Origin: Burkholderiaceae bacterium
GTDB lineage: Bacteria > Pseudomonadota > Gammaproteobacteria > Burkholderiales > Burkholderiaceae_C
NCBI GenBank assembly: GCA_023268425.1
Contig: JALRFN010000302.1
Coordinates: 1 to 8,020, forward strand
DNA: 8,020 nucleotides
Direction of reading: 5' to 3'
A program made the position numbers and the translations under genes. Under the pieces are notes generated by a model. That model was not told the DNA's origin. It saw nothing but the letters and a program-made list of their open reading frames with translations, and searched no databases. Each line of letters starts with the position of its first letter. Position 1 is the stretch's first letter. Below, one piece after another: positions 6,832 through 8,020 of the stretch.

Positions 6832-7677
6832 TCAGGCCGGCTGTGCCGACGCGATCGCATCGCGACCGTAAGCGAAAGCGGCGGTGTAGCCAAACAAGGC
6901 CACCGCGCCGCCCGTGTGCAAGAACACCACGCGCTCACCGCGCTTGAAGTGCCCCTGGCGAATCAAATCAACCAAACCCGAAGCCCCCTTCGCGGAATAC
7001 ACCGGGTCCAACAAGATGCCCTCGTGGCGTGCGAACAGCTCGATGGCCTCTAAACCTGCTGGCGTGGGTTTGCCGTAGCCCTCACCCACGTAATCACAGT
7101 TGGCACGAATGTCTTGGGCCTGCACCAGCTCAGGCTGACCCAAACGGGCAGCCGTGGCCTGCGCCAAGCGCAGCACATTGGCCTCTTGCTGCGGCTGCGG
7201 CACACGCACGCCAATGCCCAACATCTTGATGTCCAAGTTGAACAGCTTCAGGCCCACAGCCAAGCCAGCCTGGGTGCCCGCGCTGCCCGTGGCCAACACC
7301 AAGTGATCGAAAGCCAGACCCATCTCGGTGGTTTGCTGAGCCAACTCTTGGGCACACAGGACATAGCCCAGCGCGCCGGTAGGGTTGGAGCCACCACCGG
7401 GGATCACATAAGGTTTGCGGCCTTGCGCACGCAGTCGCTCGCCTGCCGCAACGGCTTGGGCGTTCATGTCCAAACCCGCAGGCAGGGCCTCGACGCTGGC
7501 GCCGTGCAAACGGTCCAGGAACACATTGCCGTTGTAGTAGTACTCGCTGTCGCTGGTTTGCACGCGATCCTCCAGCAAGATGTGGCAGTCCATGCCCAGC
7601 TTGGCCGCAGCGGCGGCGGTTTGCCGGGCGTGATTCGACTGGGTGGCCCCCTGCGTGACGACGATGTCAGCGCCTTG
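6832..7677 (-). CDS. D-cysteine desulfhydrase / L-cysteate sulfo-lyase family PLP enzyme, 5'-truncated
   Basis: A PLP fold-type II enzyme of the ACC deaminase / D-cysteine desulfhydrase family, which eliminates sulfide (or sulfite, in CuyA-type cysteate lyases) and ammonia to give pyruvate. The recognisable protein starts near 7677 with QGADIVVTQGATQSNHARQT, and about 281 residues remain. Landmarks counted from there are TQSNHARQTAAAAAKLG (12-28), PGGGSN (93-98), the phosphate-binding loop ATGSAGTQAG (129-138), VGEGYGKPTP (197-206), DPVYSAKG (224-231) and HTGG (254-257). Family members have about 330 residues, so some 50-55 are missing, including the GNK-x-RK region with the Schiff-base lysine. 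The first in-frame ATG (7593) lies even further in, past the SNH motif, so any product from it would be inactive. Upstream of the junction the frame soon meets a stop (7725-7723). It lies upstream of dctP on the same strand, probably in one operon. D-cysteine, cysteate or another substrate cannot be distinguished here. Confidence 0.88.
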   Translation of the reverse strand, partial: QGADIVVTQGATQSNHARQTAAAAAKLGMDCHILLEDRVQTSDSEYYYNGNVFLDRLHGASVEALPAGLDMNAQAVAAGERLRAQGRKPYVIPGGGSNPTGALGYVLCAQELAQQTTEMGLAFDHLVLATGSAGTQAGLAVGLKLFNLDIKMLGIGVRVPQPQQEANVLRLAQATAARLGQPELVQAQDIRANCDYVGEGYGKPTPAGLEAIELFARHEGILLDPVYSAKGASGLVDLIRQGHFKRGERVVFLHTGGAVALFGYTAAFAYGRDAIASAQPA

Positions 7678-7680
7678 CCT
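7668..7680. other. Chimeric junction between clpB and desulfhydrase sequence
   Basis: On the - strand, ClpB-like sequence stays in frame down to about 7668 (ending SEAGKAL), while desulfhydrase sequence is recognisable from about 7677 (QGADIVV) in another frame. The roughly 10 shared bases (CAAGGCGCTG, 7677-7668) fit both proteins and look like a microhomology at a breakpoint. The exact point cannot be fixed without both intact parental sequences. Confidence 0.8.
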
Positions 7681-8020
7681 GCCTCGCTGGTGTTTGCAAG
7701 CGTCAGCGCGAGCAGCATACGCTCAACAGTGACAAAGCTGTCGCTTGCCTTCACGGCAATTTGTTCCGCTTGATCGAGCACGCGGACAATTTCATTGTCC
7801 AGCCCCGGAGGCTGGTTCGCGCCAGACCCCGATACAACAGGGATGCGTGCCAAGGCGGCATCGGTTTCGCGCATGGCGGCGTTTGCGTCCGCGCCCGATG
7901 CACGGATCAGCCCGGCGCACATGCCTTCATTATCTTCAAGCAGTGCCTTCAACAGATGCTCAGGCGCGATCCGCTGATGGTTCATGCGGATCGCGACTGT
8001 TTGAGCGGCTTGCAAAAAGC
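7668..8020 (-). CDS. clpB: ClpB disaggregase, N-terminal domain fragment
   Basis: A partial AAA+ protein disaggregase, the Hsp100 partner of DnaK; about 117 residues are visible. The frame is open at the right edge, where the last bases read as the end of a Gly codon and then FLQAAQTVAIRMNHQRIAPE, so about 14 residues and the true start lie outside. The TTG at 8015 is internal. Both repeats of the Clp N domain are visible: PEHLLKALLEDNEGMCAGLI in the first, and DNEIVRVLDQAEQIAVKASDSFVTVERMLLAL in the second. The match stops at AGKAL, where ClpB would continue with a residue pattern like xxAGVT and then the first ATPase domain. Instead the frame runs into out-of-frame desulfhydrase sequence. 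The full protein is about 860 residues, so both ATPase domains are absent. The sequence resembles alphaproteobacterial, sphingomonad-like ClpB, unlike the other genes. It could make no working ClpB here. Confidence 0.88.

Noticed and set aside
7464..8015. A single 183-residue open frame spanning the clpB fragment and part of the desulfhydrase region
   Set aside because: Only its first two thirds are ClpB. After about 7668 it is a Pro/Arg/Ser-rich out-of-frame reading of the desulfhydrase gene, so it is a by-product of the junction and not a novel fusion protein.

Overview
The window looks like a betaproteobacterial chromosome segment, most likely Burkholderiales and Comamonadaceae-like. This is inferred from the character of the proteins and the GC-rich coding style, not from a search. 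Both ends cut through genes: gcvP is open at the left edge and a clpB fragment is open at the right edge. There is no rRNA, tRNA, CRISPR array, insertion sequence or phage gene, and no gene-free stretch longer than about 180 bases.

Left block, + strand (1-3050): the C-terminal part of glycine dehydrogenase GcvP, a DUF924 protein, and a PLP-dependent threonine-aldolase-type lyase. GcvP breaks glycine down and threonine aldolase makes it, so two of the three genes touch glycine and one-carbon metabolism. DUF924 and the aldolase are 9 bases apart and share a reading frame. The aldolase must start at a TTG with no visible ribosome binding site.

Right block, - strand (3131-7677, convergent with the left block): a tripartite TRAP transporter operon read in the order dctP (periplasmic binding protein), dctQ (small membrane subunit), dctM (large permease), then an alpha/beta hydrolase. 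The last three genes are tightly packed. A perfect 9-bp stem-loop sits in the dctP-dctQ gap. Upstream of dctP on the same strand is a PLP enzyme of the D-cysteine desulfhydrase / ACC deaminase family, which also contains L-cysteate sulfo-lyases. The cluster therefore suggests uptake and breakdown of an organic acid or a sulfur-containing amino-acid-like compound, but the substrate cannot be read from sequence.

Right edge (about 7668-8020, - strand): the desulfhydrase loses its N-terminus, including the PLP-binding lysine region, and the sequence becomes the N-terminal domain of ClpB in a different reading frame. The switch falls within about 10-13 bases compatible with both proteins. The ClpB piece looks alphaproteobacterial (sphingomonad-like), unlike the rest. 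An assembly or library chimera is the simplest explanation; a real illegitimate recombination is the alternative. This is the strongest anomaly in the window. I found no convincing undescribed multi-gene system.
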